From NCBI GenBank assembly GCA_031763025.1, contig JASSKH010000003.1:1975001-2039000 (forward strand): a stretch of DNA of 64,000 nt. The letters are read 5' to 3'. Position 1 is the first letter of the stretch. Each line of letters opens with the position of its first letter. Position numbers and translations under genes: made by a program. Origin of the DNA: Macrocystis pyrifera (lineage: Eukaryota > Sar > Phaeophyceae > Laminariales > Laminariaceae). The notes beneath the pieces are model-generated. The model did no database searches. It saw only the letters and a list, made by a program, of their open reading frames with translations, and was not told where the DNA came from. Positions 52,014 through 64,000 of the stretch are shown piece by piece.

Positions 52014-52842
52014 TTATTTAAGGATCTCTTGTTTGACGATGCTTTTTTACGATCGTTCAACGATCCTTTTTTCCGACCGTCGAAAGATCCGTTTTAACGA
52101 TCGTTGAACGATCCTATTTTACGATCGTTGAACGATCCCTTTTTATGATCGTTGAACAAGGATCGTTCAACGATGCTTTTTAACGATCCTTATTTTGCGA
52201 TCGTTGAACGATCATCTAACGATCCTTTTTTCCCACCGTTGAACGATCGTTTTTTTACGATCGTTCAACGATCATTTATTTAACGATCCTTTGTTTGACG
52301 ATCCTTTTTTCCCCACCGTTGAACGATCCTTTTTTACGATCGTTGAACGATCCTTTTTTCAACGATCCTTTTTTACGATTGCTCAACGATCCTTTTTCCG
52401 ATCGTTGAACAATGCGTTTAATGATCGTTGACCGATCCCTTTGTACGATCGTTGACCCGACGATCCTTTTTTATAATCGTTGAATGATCTTTTCATACGA
52501 TCGTTAAATGATGCTTTTTTTACGATCGTTGAACGATCATTTACTTAACGATCCTTTTTTACGATCGTTTTTCGACCCTTTTTATGATCGTTCAAAGGAA
52601 TAGGATCGTTCAACGATCGAAAAAAAACAAATCGTTCAACGATCATAAAAAAGGATCGTTGACAACGATCGTCAAATAAGATCTTTCAAGGATCGTTAAG
52701 ACGGATCGTTCAACGATCGGAAAAAGGATCGTTGAACGATAGTAAAAAAGGATATTTGAATAAAGGATCGTGCATCGATCGTCAAAACGGATCGTTGACA
52801 ACGATCGTAAAAAAGGATCGTTGAACGATCATAAAAACACTG
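52014..52842. repeat. Palindromic satellite A, block 10, with orientation switch
   Basis: Reversed units to about 52597, then forward units (GGATCGTTCAACGATCG) to the edge of element K. The last units are interrupted at CATAAAAAC. Confidence 0.9.
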
Positions 52843-53561
52843 AACATTGTGAGCTAGAAGTTTAGGATGCGCGTTTTCTTTAGGATGGGATTTCAAATAT
52901 TTCCGAGGAAAAATCGTCAAAACATTTTTTCGTAGGAAATGTTTTGCCTCTTATATTTGTTGGCGCAGCATTGCTTTCCACGGAAACTGTGCGAGCTGCT
53001 TCTTCTGCAGGGCTGGCGGTGTGTAGCAGCAGCGGTAGAGGTGCATGTCTCTGTTTTACGTGTTTGGTGGTTGGCTGTGGCGATTTTCCAATTAAATCGT
53101 GGGGCGGGTTTCCACCAACAATCATGAATCGCAGGCCAGAGAGGCACAGGCAGGTAATCAGTTCTCCGCAGCTTCTCAACCTCGTTTGCTTCCAGTTGAG
53201 TAACTTGGAGTGTGCGTTGGACGGCGGGTTCGGCGGCACCAACCGTCCCTCCTCCCCCGTTCATTGCATGTGATATGAGAGGCTGCCGGAAACATGGTGA
53301 AACATGATTATGAATGAGCGAGAATAAAGTCAATGCGCTTGCAGTGCACCAACCAACAATAATGATGGCCGGTGAAAAAAGATGAGGCATCTTATTCCTG
53401 CCTCATCAAGGGTGTATGTGAGGCAGGAAACGGCAGCTGCAGTAGCAGCCATAAGCCGCCGCGTAGCTAGCTGTTGTGGAGGAACGGAGGAGAGACCAAG
53501 AGCGTGACAAAAACTTAGATTAGAACTAGAACGCCAACCGGCTGCGATGAAACCTTTTTAG

Positions 53562-53794
53562 CTTTTGGTTCCGGGTACTTCGTTCTGGTTCGCATTTCGA
53601 TCGTCGTGCGAGAATACGAGCGCTCGAGCTCCACCATCAAGAATCAGGACTACAGGAGCCTGTCGGCTCACGTGTTGTTCACCGCTAATAATCGTGATGG
53701 AGGAATGGAGAATCCGCCCGTTCAAGAACTATGGGAGGTGCCCACTGCCTATCGCTGCCAGCTGCTCATCGATGCGATCGAAATCAGAGCCTAA
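53562..53794 (+). CDS. Possible terminal exon inside K, unrecognised
   Basis: A good acceptor CCTTTTTAG ends at 53561. The frame reads protein-like (including STIKNQDYRSLSAHVLF and ELWEVPTAYRCQLLIDAIEI) to TAA at 53792. No domain is recognised and no upstream exon could be fixed. It may be a gene piece carried by K. Confidence 0.3.
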
Positions 53795-54862
53795 ACGGTA
53801 AGCGTCTCTGGTGTTCATGTGTTCGCAAGTAGACCTACGAATATAGTCTGGGGTACATACCAGCACCTTCTGTGTGTGGGTAAACTTCGCCTCGCTCGGT
53901 AAAACTCTCCTTCACATGAAGAACAACCAAAGAACAACGTATCTGGTAAAGAACGCTTGAGACACTCTTTATCCGCAGGATATGCCCCCATTACCAACCG
54001 TAGAGGGACACACGTCCATAATACGGAGCCCATGATCACCAGCCACGCAGCTGATAGTACGCGCGAGCGGGTGGCTTGGTGGTGCCAGATAGTTTTCGCC
54101 CTTCTAATTTCACACCCTTCCCCTCGCATCGAACATGAAATCTACCACAGACAAGCCTGACCAGCCTAGCCTGTATCACACAAGTGTACCGCTGTCTAGA
54201 ACACAAGACAACACACCCCCTTCGACGAAGTTCCGAGATTATTTTCTCGACAATGGGGAGGGCGCAAGGCTGGCCACCTTTGTGGAATCGTCCTGTGGAC
54301 CCTCTGGTACTACAGTAATAGTACTCGTAGCACTCACGATCACATAAGGACAAACCACAAACCCGGTAGCGCGCGCGGTCGCAGGATCACAGGTGGCTTG
54401 CAAATATAACACCAGGTACCCCGGTATGAGTTTCGACGAAATCCTCACTCTCACACCAGGTACCCGACCCGTCTACGTACTAATAATATTAACCGCCAGG
54501 TATGTGTATGATAAACAACGTGCGAGTATGATGTGCTCGTATGGCAAACACTTGATTTGACGAAATTTTCATGTGCCTTCTTTGTTTGGGAGGAAAGTAG
54601 GCTCGGTTATCCATCTCAGAGGAGGTCTTTGTCTTGCTCGTATATATACCTGCATGACATCGGACGCAACATGAGGGTCACTGACGACCTTACCTTTTTA
54701 TGTATGAAGCAGAAGTTGACAGCCAGCCGCCGACATGGCATTTTAGTTCAGACATTTTTTTTACAGCCGATCAAGTGCTGTAGATATCGGCATTTTTCAC
54801 CAAAAAATTAAACCGGTAAAAATAGCCTCTCCTTTTCTTGAACGATGCTCCGCCGTATCCAT

Positions 54863-54899
<37 letters not shown>

Positions 54900-57100
54900 A
54901 CAGCAGCGGTAGTAAACGAATCCAACGGAGACGTGCACCGTGGTCGAACCGTGTTCATGAATAGCACTCGTACAAGTAGCAGCAACGCGAGCGTACGTTT
55001 TTTCTTTGTACATATATATGGCCTGCCTGATAGAACTTTGCCTCACATAAATAACACATACTCGTACATTAATTCCCACCTGCATATACAGCTCTGAGCT
55101 TATAAAAGCTGTGGATGATATGATCACAGATATGTGAGGCTTGGGATGCCAAGCAATGAACACGTTGTACAAACGTGCATATCTCATTCGCTACTAAGCC
55201 TTTGCTGTCTCCGCTCCAGGCACTCGAAATGTCAGCCGTTGTCGGAACTAAGGCTCGGTCACAGAACCCTGGTGGGGATAATCATATCGTGTGGGCGTAT
55301 CGGCATTTTTCGCTGCTCGTAAAAATCAACCCGAAACAGCAGTATCACCGGGTAGGTGTGTTCTTATTATTCTCGCGTCCGTGAACAGGGCGTAGACAAA
55401 ACGAGCTGTGGGTGAGATGATCACGGAGGCTTGGGATAGCAAGCAAGGCAAGGGTCGTGTATGCCTGAATACCGGTAGCGTCTCCGATACAGCCCCTTCT
55501 CTCTCCGTATGAAGCACTACCAATGTCAACTATCCTATACCTGGCAGGAACAAATAAGGCTAGATCACAGCCCGCAATAGTAGCTTCATCGCAACTACTG
55601 TAATAGCGAGCCGCGCACGTAACCCAATCCGGCTTTTGCTTGTGTTTTTCCCCATAGCCTCCGTTGATCCTCCCTAGCCTTCTGCTGCCAGGCTAGTTGG
55701 GGGGTTGGGTTTAGTCGCTGGATATATCGTGTGAGTAACAAGCACGAAGAAATATAAGTGAGGGTAGAAGATGTCGGTTTAGTTTTACGTGCAAACGCGT
55801 TTTGTCCGAAACACTTTTGGAGAGCAGAGATCCGTGAATCATTTGTTTATATGTCTTTGGACTCGTCCAGATCGATACATGTTCTTTCGGAAAGTATTCC
55901 TGTTTTCAAACTTTCAGCAAACATTTATTTCTCAAAACAATAAAACTCTCGTATCTTGTGTCCGATTTGTTTTTTCTTCAAAATACTTGGAACTGCTGCG
56001 ACCGTCAAATTTTCTTCAAAATGTGATCGAGCTCACCGTTCCTCCAAAACATTAATGGGCGGAAATGTATCTGCCCATATCTGCCCACACGCGTGTGGGC
56101 AGAAATATACAGCAGCAGCAGCTACACACGCGTTATTTTTCGTGGTACCACTTTCATGGGGAGGTGTTGGATGGCGTGTAGTACACCAGGTACGCCTGAC
56201 ATTGCTCCTCCTTCGCCAGAAGGACAGCCCAAGAGGAGACCACCTGACGCAGATGGAAGGGACAACAGCAGTATTGCCTCTCTCATCGCTGCATCGTGTT
56301 CCCGAAGGAAGCAGCGGTCCTTGCGTCTAACCTTGAATAATTTCATACCGGTACCTGGTATCTTCGGGTATCGAACTTCTACCAAATACTACTGTCTACG
56401 AAGAGACGAGCCGTGTTAAAACAAAGTAAAAAATAAAATCTCGCCAATTTTTTTCGCCGCATATATTGGGTCGGCGAGGGAGACGCAGGCAATTCACAAC
56501 TAGCTAGTCCCAACCAACTCTGAACATCGCCAAACTCAGAAGGATGGCTTCGCGGCCTTGTCAACAGAGGCAAGGACGCCATCGTACTCGTGCTTTGTAA
56601 GCTCACAAGTACCAGTGATCCGTGAGCCCGTGCCCGTCCGTGCTTGTTGAAGGATACAAGGATACAATACATGACACCTAATGAGAAACAGGTATTGATA
56701 GCAGGAAAGGCAGGCTGGAATTGATAGGCATAAAATAAATCCGCAAGCCGTTTCAGTAGGAACACATTATTCTCCTAAATATGAAACCCAGTCTGGGTCT
56801 GTATTTTTGTTGCTTGTGAGGTGTCATGCATCGTGCGCGTATAAGTGTGTGCCTGATGTGTGCCCGACCATATGCTTCCGTTGTTGTTGCACTATTGTTG
56901 CTGTTGCGGCCAGGTGGCAGAAAGCGCAAGTTCTCGTCGTTCTATCACTCTGTTGCCTACGGTTGCGGAAAGCGGGTTCCGAAATCTGATCGGCGAATAG
57001 GCGTGGCAGAGAGAAACAGATGATTCCGGTCGGATATCCAGCTCTCTTCGTGAAGACGAATAAAAGGCAAGAACAATTGGGCAGTACGTGTGCGTCATGC
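53795..57100. other. K interior, no gene recognised
   Basis: Short overlapping frames only. It holds an (AGC)n microsatellite at 54863-54898 and one exact TACC(A/T)GGTA word (56352), with several ACCAGGTA near-matches at 54411-54465 and 56185. Confidence 0.5.
54863..54898. repeat. (AGC)n microsatellite
   Basis: Twelve AGC triplets; the minus-strand poly-Ala/poly-Cys frames across it are artefacts. Confidence 0.9.
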
Positions 57101-57139
57101 TCGTAGATCGTAACAGTATACGTTGTACTGGGCACTGGG

Positions 57140-57770
57140 CATACGACCAGTGTGCTGGGACAGTACCAGTATTCTCTTTGGTTAGCAGTTTTCACAGTAT
57201 CAGACCTCGACAACACTAATATTGCCCAGTACTCCCCCAGTATCAAACCTCGAAACTCTTCAGTTTAGCCGAGTAATCGCAGTATCAAACCTAGAAAATA
57301 TTTATTGTAGTACCAGGTACAGCCCAGAACTCACAGTATGAATTCTCGACAGTACTCGACAGAACTGGACGACCTTTCATCGATCATTTACCAATCAAGT
57401 TTGAGCCCGACAGGAAAAGCAAAGAGGCCGACAGTGCCTCTGCAAAGATGCAAGGAGGACCCGGAATGAAGAAACAAAACTTGCATCAGTGCGTAATTCG
57501 TACCCCAAAATACTGAGTACTGCCAGTATACTGGGGTAGCATCAGTCAGTATACTATTTGGTTCGTGGTACTCGCAGTATTAACCTCGAGAAAACTTAGC
57601 ACAGCCCAGTACTCGCAGTTTTAGACCTCGAAAGTGCTAAGTATCGCCCAGTACTTACAGTTTTAGACCTCGAAATACTGCGTACCTGGTAGGCCCAGTA
57701 CTCGCAGTATCATCAACTTCAAGATATATTATGTACCTCCAGTATTGACCTCCGAATATACTACAGCTGT
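57140..57770. repeat. Degenerate repeat of GCCCAGTACTCGCAGTAT / ACCTCGAAA
   Basis: About ten loosely spaced copies of CAGTACTCGCAGTAT and TAGACCTCGAAA at 40-60 bp intervals inside K, with further copies at 58290-58450. No coding. Confidence 0.65.
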
Positions 57771-58499
57771 ACTGGTGCTGGCGGATACTGTTACGATCGA
57801 TGTATGGTCTTCTTGTTTTTGGTGTTTCGCCGTTAGTGACGCGTGCTACTGCCGGGGTGGCACATTTTAGCCAAACAAACTCTGTCTAACGGGCCTCCTA
57901 AAGTGAAAAACTACCCAATATCGTTGACTTACGTACCGCTTTCGTATTTCACAAGTTTTGTGTTTATTCGTACTCGTGCGAGTATTGTGTGCGTGGTTGC
58001 CACTTTCCTTTTTCTGGTTGTTAATGTTTGGATGCTACAGCAATATGGAACTCCTCAAGAGGGGAGCCACATTTACTGCAAATAGCATTCATGTAGTGCT
58101 GCTTGTCATCTTTCGATTGCCCACAAACGTGTGATTCTCTCAGCTTGTCGCTCAGGTTTGGGAAATCGTGTGTTCATGAAAATAGTTCCGTCGTGCGTTT
58201 TGTCGTATAGCGCGAAAAAAAAAAAACGAACACGATTGGCAGATTCTCTATTCATTAACTTCTACTTCTCAAATACAGTAACGGCCGAAATGCTGGGCGT
58301 ACTGGCAGTATCCGCAATATAGAATCACCAAATGCTGCGAGTACAGGCAGCATCCGCAGTATTGAACCCCAATATACTTGAAAGAAAGACAGCAGTATGA
58401 ACAGTAGTACTGCGAGCACTCGCAGTATGAGCAATACCGGACACTGATATACTGCACGCAGTCGCTGTACCTCCATCCAGTATTTTCCGCCGAAAAGGT

Positions 58500-60379
58500 C
58501 TGCACTACGACTGGGGAAATATATACTAGGTATATGCGCGATTTTCTAATCGGCCAAAGCACGCCCTGTTTTTTTTTCTTTCCTTTTCCTTGTAGCAAGA
58601 CGACGCTGACCCTTTTAGAACTGCCAAAAATACCTCACTTGTTCCTAGTCCCCGAAACAACGATTGTGGAGCTGTAAAAGGATTAGGCTCTTGTTCATAC
58701 TACTGCTGTAGAGAGGAACGAGGAAATATTCACTTGTAAATGCGTAGCACGTACCTGGCGGTATACCTCCCTCATGGTGCAAAGCTCAACCACTATTAAA
58801 ACTGTCACCAGACATGTTTCGTATTCACCGTAACACTGGTGTATAGGTGCAGTACGTGCCGGGTACTTTTTATAGTGGTACAGTATTCTGGGCACAGCGA
58901 GAACATTAAAAGCAACACCCGTTTGAATACTACTACAGCAGTATATTGCTCATGTATTTGTTGTGTTGTTTAGACTTGAACGTCTCCTCTTCTTCGCCCC
59001 TCATCCCTACCATACTTGAAAATATGCCAGGTGGGAGCTTGTGGGCTATACAACGAGGAGCCGGCGAGAATCCCCGGAAGCTTCACACGCCTTCAGGAGT
59101 AACGTACTTGTACTACGAATAAGTTTGGCGACCATCCTACCGTTGAGCCGAAGAGTTGGGACAAATACGATTTTTTAACACTGCTACATGCAGCAGTAGT
59201 AATGATAGCATTTAGTGTGCTTTTTTTCTGGTGTACGGGAGCTATCGGCAACTGAGTCCGGAAGAGAGTTGGAACGCAGTGTTGGAGAGCGTGATGTCGT
59301 GCCTTAGTCTCAATGGAACGGGCAAAAAACGCATCAAGAAGCAAATTTAGACACATTTTGGGATATTGCTTTGGAAAACACATGGTAAAAAGTGCCCGGA
59401 CAAAGGCAGGGACCACCGCTGAGGAGGGTCAGAAAGTAGCGCGACCAAGAGAACTCGTTTGTGTTATATATACAACATACCCTGGCGACGAACGTAGACT
59501 AAAGTATAATATACATACCTTGGTGACGAACGTGGACATATAACGCGCTGGTAGACGAGTACAAAATGGACGAATCGTTCAGACCGCTCATTCGACTTGA
59601 ATTCTGGTTTGTAATCGTGGTGTGTAGGGATATTACAGTACAAGCAAGCGCGCTCGGCGCAAAGGAGGGGTGGCGGGCGGGGGGGTGTGAAGCGCGGGCG
59701 GGGTTCTTAGTACGTGGTATCGGACAGGAATAAACTATGTTTTTATTAATACATGGTATATATTTATTTTAATGTTTTACGTGTTTTCACACGGGTATCA
59801 TGTTTACGTACGTACCTGGTATTTATACGATGTCGGTGGGGATGGCGGAGGGTGGAGGTGGCGATATACTCTGCTTCGAGCGCCGAACGGATTGATTGAC
59901 TGTGAACGATAGAGTAGGACTTACTACTCGGACTGTAATCCTAAGACCGACCAAATGGAACGAGAAAACGAATGCATACGTAATCTCGAGTTGTTAGTAG
60001 TATTTAATGTTGGATATCTTGTACCGTAAGGGACAGGGAGAGTAAAACATCCAAGGGGTGAACATACATACATTCATAGCACACGTTGCTATGGTGATTG
60101 TGGTTCTTGTTGGTTACGGTGTTCCAACATGCGGTTGGTGATATTTTACGTGGTAGTAGTGGTGGCGGTGGTTGGTGGTGGTGGTGGTGTGATGATTTTT
60201 TTTTAAAAACAATGCGTATCAATATCGGTATTTTTTAAATGTAAATGACCCAAAAAAACGAGGCAACGATATCGTACTGTTGTCTCATCCTTAGATGAAC
60301 ACAGAGGCACACCAGTTTTCGCGCCAGGAGCCTTTACTCTTACGTTCAATTATGATTAAGTAGTAGACAAAATATTTCG
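58500..60379. other. K interior, right part; no gene recognised
   Basis: AT-richer sequence with a G-rich run (59667-59685), CAC/GTG-rich stretch (60150-60192) and one exact TACC(A/T)GGTA word (59813). No supported gene. Confidence 0.5.
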
Positions 60380-60469
60380 ATCGAAAATGTTTTTGACTAT
60401 TTCTCCGCGAAAATATTGAAATCCCATCCTAAAGAAAACGTCGATCCTAAACTTCTATCTCACAATGTT

Positions 60470-60773
60470 ACTGGATCATTCAACGATCGATAAAAAAGAT
60501 CGTTCAACGACCGAAAAGAAGGATCGTTCAACGATCGGAAGAAGGGATCGTTGACAACGATCGTAAAAAAGGATTGTTAACAACGATCGTAAAAAAGGAT
60601 TGTTCAACGATCATAAAATGGGATCGTTAAATAAATGATCGTTCAACGAGATCGTATAACGCATCGTTCAACGATCGAAAAAAAAGCATCGTTCCACGAT
60701 CATAGAAAAGGATTGTCAGATGATCGTTCAACGATCGAAAAAAATATTCGTTCAAAAATCATAAAAAGAGATC
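60470..60773 (+). repeat. Palindromic satellite A, block 11
   Basis: Forward units between K and G copy 6; resumes with GGATCATTCAACGATCG after the ACTG flank of K. Confidence 0.95.
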
Positions 60774-61842
60774 CACACGGACGTGGCCAATCGGCTACCA
60801 CCAAACACTCTTTGGCGGGCAAACATATGTTTCCCTCTGGAGGTTGCCCAAAATTGGGCTATACTATCGAATGGTAAATTTTAGACCCTCCACCCCGACG
60901 TACAGCGTGGTCGACCGCGCACGCTCTGGAGGCCGACGTCACAATAGAAACCCTCTGGAGGGTATGCGACCGTATCCGCTGGAGGGTGCCGAAAATTGGG
61001 CTATACTATCGTGCGGTAAATTTTAGACCCACCACACCGGCGTACAGAGTGTTCCGGCGCGAACCCTGTGGAGGCTGACGGCACCCCCAAAACCCTCTGG
61101 AGTGCATGCGACCGTACCCGCTGGAGGGTGCCCAAAGAAGGGCGACCCTATACAGTGCAGTCGCAAACGCACCCACCACACCGACATCCAGTGGGTTTCT
61201 ACGGTGAACCGCCACTAGACGCCGACAGTCAGACGCGCCTCCTGTATGTATCAGTATGTGGAAACCGTAAACATTGTTGAATTTAATATGCTTTAAATTC
61301 TGAATTTACTACATGTCTGGTCAATCCAACTGACCCTGTGTGGACATATGTTTACACACGATGTCCTATATCTGCCACGACTTTAGAGACTATACTGCGC
61401 CATACAGACACCAGTTGCAAGAACGTACTCTATACGTCGGTGTGGCGGGTCTAAAATTTACCGCACGATAGTATAGCCCAATTTTCGGCACCCTCCAGCG
61501 GGTACGGTCGCATACCTCCAGAGGGTTTCTATTGTGACGTCGGCCTCCGGAGCGTGCGCGGTCGACCACTCTGTACATCGGGGTGGAGGGTCTAAAATTT
61601 ACCGCACGATAGTATAGCCCAATTTGGACACCCTCCAGCGGGTACGGTCGCATACCCTCCAGAGGGTTTCTATTGTGACGTCGGCTTCCAGAGCGTGCGC
61701 GGTCGGCCACTCTGTACGTCGGGGTGGAGAGTCTAAAATTTACCGCACGATAATAGTATAGCCCAATTTTGGGCACCCTCCAGAGGGAGAGATATTTTTG
61801 CCCACCCGAGGGTGTTTGGTGGTAGCCGATTGGCCACGTGTG
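60774..61842 (+). mobile_element. G element, copy 6, both ends, body deleted (1069 bp)
   Basis: The left end CACACGGACGTGGCC has four extra bases; the right end is GGCCACGTGTG. It keeps 142 bp units on both sides but only the first part of the body (61215-61425, TGACCCTGTGTGGACATATG); the coding-like segment is absent. The satellite is forward on its left (AAAAAGAGATC) and reversed on its right (GATCCCTTTTT). Confidence 0.8.
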
Positions 61843-63033
61843 GATCCCTTTTTATGATCGTTGAACAATCCTTTTTTACGATCGTTGAACGACCATCTGA
61901 CGATCCTTTTTTTATGATCGTTGAACGAACCTTTTTGATGATGGTTGAACGATCCTTTTTTACGATCGTTGAACGATTCTTTCGATCGGCGAACGATTTT
62001 TTTTTTTCGATCGGCGAACGATCTCCCTTTTTTTTATAATCGTTGAACGATCCTTTTTTACGATCGTTGAACGATCCTTTTATACGATCGTTGTCGACGA
62101 TACGTTTTTACGATCGTTGAACGATCCTTCTTTACGACCGTAGAACGATCCTTCTTTACGATCGTTGAACGATCCTTTATGTCAATATCCTTTTTCACGT
62201 TCGTTCAACGATTTTTTTTTTTTTCCGATCATTGAACAATCCTTTTTTCCGATCGTTGAACGATCCCTTGTTATGATCGTTGAACGATCCTTTTTTACGA
62301 TCTTTGAACGATCCTTTTATTAACGATCCTTTTTTACGATCGTTCAACGATCCGTTTTAACGATCGTTGAACGATCCTATGTTACGATCTTTTGAACGAT
62401 CGTTATTTTCCGATCGTTGAACGATCATCTAACGATCCTTTTTTATGATCGTTGAACGATCGTTACTTTCGATCGTTGAACGATCATAGTGTTAACGATC
62501 CTTCTTTACGATCGTTGAACGATTCTTTTATTAACGATCCTTTTTTACGATCGTTCAACGATCCGTTTTAACGATCGTAAATAAGGGTCCTATGTTACGA
62601 TCGTTGAACGGTCCCTTTTGTGATATACGAACGATCCCTTTTTGTGATCGTTGAACAATCCTTTTTACAATCGTTGTACGATACTTTACGATAGTTATTT
62701 TCCGATCGTTGAACGATCATCAAACGATCCTTTGATCATCAAACGATCCTTTTTTATGATCGTTGAACGATCGTTTCTAACGATCGTTGAACGATCATAT
62801 ATTTAACGATCCTTTTTTTCGATCGTTGAACGATACTTTGTTTGACGATCCTTTTTTACGATTGTTCAAGGTTTTTCCGATCGTTGAACGATCCGTTTTA
62901 ACGATCGTTGACTGATCCCTTTTTATGATCGTTGAACGGTCTTTTTTCACGATCGTTGAAAGATCATCCGACGATCCTCTTTTATGATCTTTGAACGATC
63001 CTTTTTTGCGATCGTTGTCAACGATCCGCTTTT
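61843..63033 (-). repeat. Palindromic satellite A, block 12 (reversed)
   Basis: About 50 reversed units, GATCGTTGAACGATCC with T-rich spacers, with the HOR marker in reverse (CGTTATTTTCCGATCG). Confidence 0.95.
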
Positions 63034-64000
63034 AACATGATATTCGTGAAACCAAGAACAAAACCTTTCAATAAGAACAAGAGTTCCAGGTCATAGAAGC
63101 GACCGAAAGAGGAGACACGAGCTCAAAAGAGGAGAGGAGTCAGAAAAATAGGCGGACTCTTCATGTTATCTCATATCAATTTCTTACGATCGTAGCGGTT
63201 GTGTAATATCGATTGATACCTTATCGGTGAAGAATCGATATATTTTGTGATTTCTATGGCAAATTGGCTTCTGCCATATATTGCATCAAAGAACAGGCTG
63301 TGCCTGTTGCGGCTCTTATCGATCGTGTAATTTGAAGGCTGACAGTGTCACGCAGACTTGTTTCAGGGCGATCGGTACGGCTACCTATAATCGGTTTTGA
63401 GCATATCTCTCTCTTCGGCGCAGTCGTACAGTAGACAGCGTCATCGTCAAGCAAACATCGATTTTGGACAGTTAGTTACATTGCGATGATACGAAAGGCT
63501 GAGTACCACTCCCACCCATTCCCCGCACGTGTCGCCGGTGTGGTGGTGCTGCTGTTGCTACTGCTGCTGATACTTCTACTGTTATGTTTGTTATCTGCCT
63601 GGCCCGAGCGAGGCGTACGATCTGAAACAACGGCCAGTTCCGTTTGTCGGGCGTATGTCAAGCTTTTACAGAACGGAGATATCAGGTATCATACAGAGTC
63701 AGACCCATCAAACGTTGGAAATCCGTGCGCTAGCTATTATAAACGAGCGGCGCACGTCTTGAGATATACTACTACCCTCCCTGCTGCTGTGGCTTCGGCC
63801 TTGGCGACTGCAGCTTCTGTCACTTTCGAGTTACGACTACCACTGCTGCTGTTTTCGCTACTTGTGGCTACGACGATGGCTGCTGCTGCTGCTTGTTGCT
63901 GCGATCAAATTATTCTGTATTATTATCTCTTATTTATAAAAGATAGATATTCCAGATAAAGACGGGGAAGCCTCAATCCACTCCCTCGCAACGAAGGCGT
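63034..64000 (-). mobile_element. D element, copy 6, cut by window end
   Basis: Starts AACATGATATTCGTGAAAC in the orientation of copies 2 and 5. It contains the CTG-rich middle and the GAGTCAGACCCATCAAACG segment and runs off the window. Confidence 0.8.

Larger units (their letters stand above)
52843..60469. mobile_element. K element: 7.6 kb block with long TIRs
   Basis: About 90 bp at the left (AACATTGTGAGCTAGAAGTT, then TAGGATGGGATTTCAAATAT) is repeated inverted at 60380-60469 with roughly 85% identity. ACTG flanks both outer sides (52839-52842, 60470-60473), consistent with a 4 bp target duplication, and forward satellite continues on both sides. The interior has no satellite, no D/E/G sequence and no frame that I can assign to a transposase, polymerase or integrase. 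It is a non-autonomous element, or a cargo-bearing one whose genes I do not recognise. Confidence 0.7.

Noticed and set aside
52880..53390. Minus-strand frames of 120 and 157 codons at the left end of K
   Set aside because: They overlap each other and the inverted repeat of K and have no domain or splice support; kept as unassigned.

Overview
The window looks like nuclear DNA of a eukaryotic alga-like organism. My best guess is a stramenopile such as a brown alga, but I cannot confirm this by sequence reading alone. The reasons are one gene split into 13 exons by introns of about 0.4 to 2 kb (11 GT-AG and one GC-AG), GC-rich exons against mixed introns full of homopolymers and microsatellites, a bacterial/organellar-type isoleucyl-tRNA synthetase of the kind that photosynthetic eukaryotes carry in the nucleus, and a Copia-type retrotransposon.

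Region 1 (1-13928, + strand): the C-terminal 601 codons of an isoleucyl-tRNA synthetase. I reconstructed 13 exons by eye, and all exon phases agree. The N-terminal part lies left of the window. The introns carry minisatellites, poly-C/poly-G tracts and small terminal-inverted-repeat (TIR) elements of the MITE type, some of which recur elsewhere in the window.

Region 2 (13929-18349): mostly non-coding sequence with one doubtful, frameshifted ORF ending in a membrane segment (16103-16782).

Region 3 (18350-52842 and 60470-64000): an array of a 22-24 bp satellite whose core, GATCGTTCAACGATC, is an odd palindrome. Nested in it or amplified with it are several TIR elements. Family D is about 1.28 kb (six copies). 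Family G is about 1.1-1.85 kb (six full or partial copies). Family E is 1.29 kb (one complete copy, inside a D copy, and two fragments). L is a 723 bp PIF/Harbinger-like element. There are two copies of a 90 bp MITE, and a degraded Copia retrotransposon (43352-48773) sits inside a G copy. The satellite changes orientation several times, and three of the switches fall exactly on D or G elements. E and G have clearly related termini and both are filled with short palindromic words (ACCCTGTACAGGGT in E, ACCCTCCAGAGGGT in G).

Region 4 (52843-60469): a 7.6 kb block of sequence otherwise absent from the window, bounded by about 90 bp inverted repeats and a 4 bp direct repeat. It behaves as one large non-autonomous insertion in the satellite, with no recognisable transposase.

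Only the synthetase and the remnants of the Copia element are recognisable protein-coding genes. Most other open frames are read-through of repeats. The most unusual content is the system of palindromic words: the satellite core, the words inside E and G, and a dispersed 9-mer TACC(A/T)GGTA found repeatedly in unique sequence.
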